From NCBI GenBank assembly GCA_025350745.1, contig JANXXG010000290.1, positions 1-6,744 on the forward strand: a DNA stretch of 6,744 nucleotides. Reading direction: 5' to 3'. The stretch is from Chloroflexota bacterium. GTDB taxonomy: Bacteria; Chloroflexota; Limnocylindria; P2-11E. The position numbers and the translations under genes were made by a program. The notes under the pieces were generated by a model. It worked only from the letters and a program-made list of their open reading frames with translations. It was not told where the DNA came from and did no database searches. Shown piece after piece: positions 5,675 through 6,744 of this stretch (positions are counted from its first letter, which is position 1; every line of letters starts with the position of its first letter).

Positions 5675-6528
5675 GAGCGTTCGTGATCGCGCGACTCGTC
5701 ATCCGCGAAGGCGCCCGCCGCCGGCTGCTGCTCGCGCTGCTGGTCCTCACGCTCGTCATCATCGGCCTCACCGGCTGGGGCTTCTCCCGGATCCCGACGA
5801 TCAACCAGCGCGGCGCCCCGCTCTCGGACCTGCAGGTGAAGCTCATCGCATCGCAGTTCCTGATCCTCACGATGTTCATGTTCAGCTTCGTGTTGGCGAT
5901 GGCCGCCGTGTTCGTGGCGTCCCCGCAGATCAGCGGGGAGGTCGAGAACGGCACCGCCCTGGCGATCCTGTCGCGGCCCATCGGGCGTGCGGAGTACGTC
6001 GGAGGCAAGTGGATCGGGCTCGCCGCCCTCGTGGCCGTCTACGCCGGCGGAGCCGCGGCCATCGAGCTCGGCGTCGTGAACGCCGTCGTCGGCTACGTGC
6101 CCCCTGAGCCTCTCTCGTTCATCGCGTTCGTCATCGCCGAAGGTCTGGTGATCATGACCCTCGCGCTCCTTCTGTCGACCCGACTGTCCGGGATGGTCGG
6201 CGGGGTCATCGCCCTCGTCCTCTTCGGCATCGCCTGGATCGGCGGCATCGTCGGCGGGATCGGAGCGGCCTTCGACAACGCGACGATCACGCATGTCGGG
6301 ACGGCGACGAAGCTGATCCTGCCGACCGACGGCCTCTGGCGCGGGGCGGTCTACGCGCTCGAGCCCCAGAGCCTCATTGCGGCGGGCTCACAGGCCGGCC
6401 CGGCATCGGCGGCGAACCCGTTCTTCGCGACCGTGGCGGCGCCGCTCGCGTTCGAGCTGTACGTCATCGGCTGGGTCGCGCTCGTGCTCGGTCTGGCGAT
6501 CTACTCGTTCCACGCCCGCGAACCGTGA
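5671..6528 (+). CDS. ABC-2 type transporter, permease protein
   Basis: This is a 285-residue membrane protein starting at ATG within an ATGA overlap with the ATPase gene. The N-terminus is an amphipathic Arg-rich stretch (MRAFVIARLVIREGARRR), then a membrane helix at about 19-38. Further helices are at about 60-83, 115-138, 150-170, 174-198 and 257-281, giving six, as in ABC-2 permeases. The segment SGEVENGTALAILSRPIGRAEYVGGK (88-113) is the conserved cytoplasmic loop that contacts the ATPase in this family. LPTDGLWRGAVYALEP in the loop before the last helix also fits related permeases. It is the membrane half of a likely homodimeric exporter or NosY-like ABC-2 system. No copper or NosD/NosZ neighbours are seen, so a Nos role is not supported. 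It overlaps the next gene by four bases. Confidence 0.93.
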   Translation: MRAFVIARLVIREGARRRLLLALLVLTLVIIGLTGWGFSRIPTINQRGAPLSDLQVKLIASQFLILTMFMFSFVLAMAAVFVASPQISGEVENGTALAILSRPIGRAEYVGGKWIGLAALVAVYAGGAAAIELGVVNAVVGYVPPEPLSFIAFVIAEGLVIMTLALLLSTRLSGMVGGVIALVLFGIAWIGGIVGGIGAAFDNATITHVGTATKLILPTDGLWRGAVYALEPQSLIAAGSQAGPASAANPFFATVAAPLAFELYVIGWVALVLGLAIYSFHAREP

Positions 6529-6744
6529 CGAGCGTGGTGCTCGTGAAGCACTCGGCACCGACCGTCCTCGCGTCGGCCCCCGCGCCCGAATGGCACCTGT
6601 CGCCGTCTGGCATCGAGCGGTGCACTGGCCTCGCCGATCGACTGCGCGCCTTCGCGACAAGTTCGATCGCCACGAGCGCGGAGCCGAAGGCGGTCGAGAC
6701 GGCGACGATCGTCGGCGAACGACTCGAGCTACCGATCGACGTGA
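6525..6744 (+). CDS. Histidine phosphatase family protein, N-terminal part (3' end outside window)
   Basis: GTG at 6525 overlaps the permease stop as GTGA, and the frame stays open to the window end, giving 73 residues. The start reads TSVVLVKHSAPT: a beta strand followed by KHS, where histidine phosphatases have RHG, so His9 would be the phosphorylated residue. WHLSPSGIERC (23-33) corresponds to the usual L-T-x-x-G segment, and TSAEPKAVETA (50-60) to the usual S-x-x-x-R-A-x-Q-T-A motif. Both phosphate-pocket arginines are thus replaced by lysine (K8 and K55), a conservative change. Known family members dephosphorylate small metabolites or act in regulation. The substrate here is unknown, and the C-terminal catalytic His lies outside the window. 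Overlap with the transporter genes suggests co-expression, not necessarily a shared pathway. Confidence 0.82.
   Translation, partial: MTSVVLVKHSAPTVLASAPAPEWHLSPSGIERCTGLADRLRAFATSSIATSAEPKAVETATIVGERLELPIDV

Noticed and set aside
1..6744. CRISPR array, tRNA, rRNA, insertion sequence or attachment site
   Set aside because: No regularly spaced repeats, tRNA-like cloverleaf, transposase motif or flanking duplication was seen; coding genes cover nearly the whole window.

Overview
This is a gene-dense, GC-rich stretch (about two-thirds G+C by eye). It has many GTG starts, strong third-position GC bias and almost no intergenic DNA. The gene set (a DUF1800/DUF1501 pair, then a sigma factor, membrane protein, ABC transporter cassette) best fits an uncultured Chloroflexota-type bacterium such as the Limnocylindria/Ellin6529 or Dormibacterota-like lineages. 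A high-GC actinobacterium is the main alternative. The taxonomic call is inference from style and gene content, since no marker gene is present.

Left block (1-2924, + strand). The window opens inside a DUF1800 gene whose 5' end lies outside. It is followed by a Tat-exported DUF1501 protein, a 101-residue secreted Pro/Thr-rich small protein, and a four-histidine ferric-reductase-like membrane heme protein. Gaps are 21, 2 and 9 bases, so these read as one transcription unit, although the last gene may also have its own leaderless promoter. Together they suggest an exported DUF1800/DUF1501 system with a membrane electron-transfer partner. The function of such a combination is not established.

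Middle (2925-3232). A tiny minus-strand gene, probably 58 residues with a Cys/His pattern that could bind zinc, converges on the heme-protein gene with one base between the stop codons. A perfect 24-bp palindrome lies inside it. A divergent intergenic region of about 130 bases follows, with a TGTCACA motif resembling an ECF-type -35 element just upstream of the sigma factor.

Right block (3233-6744, + strand). Five genes overlap head to tail: a sigma-70 family (ECF-like) factor; a cysteine-free single-pass membrane protein in the usual anti-sigma position; an ABC-2 type ATPase; its permease; and the start of a histidine-phosphatase-fold protein cut by the window end. The overlaps (17, 4, 4 and 4 bases) imply translational coupling. 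The likely picture is a membrane-tethered regulator controlling a sigma factor that drives an ABC exporter. The exported substrate and the signal cannot be read from the sequence.
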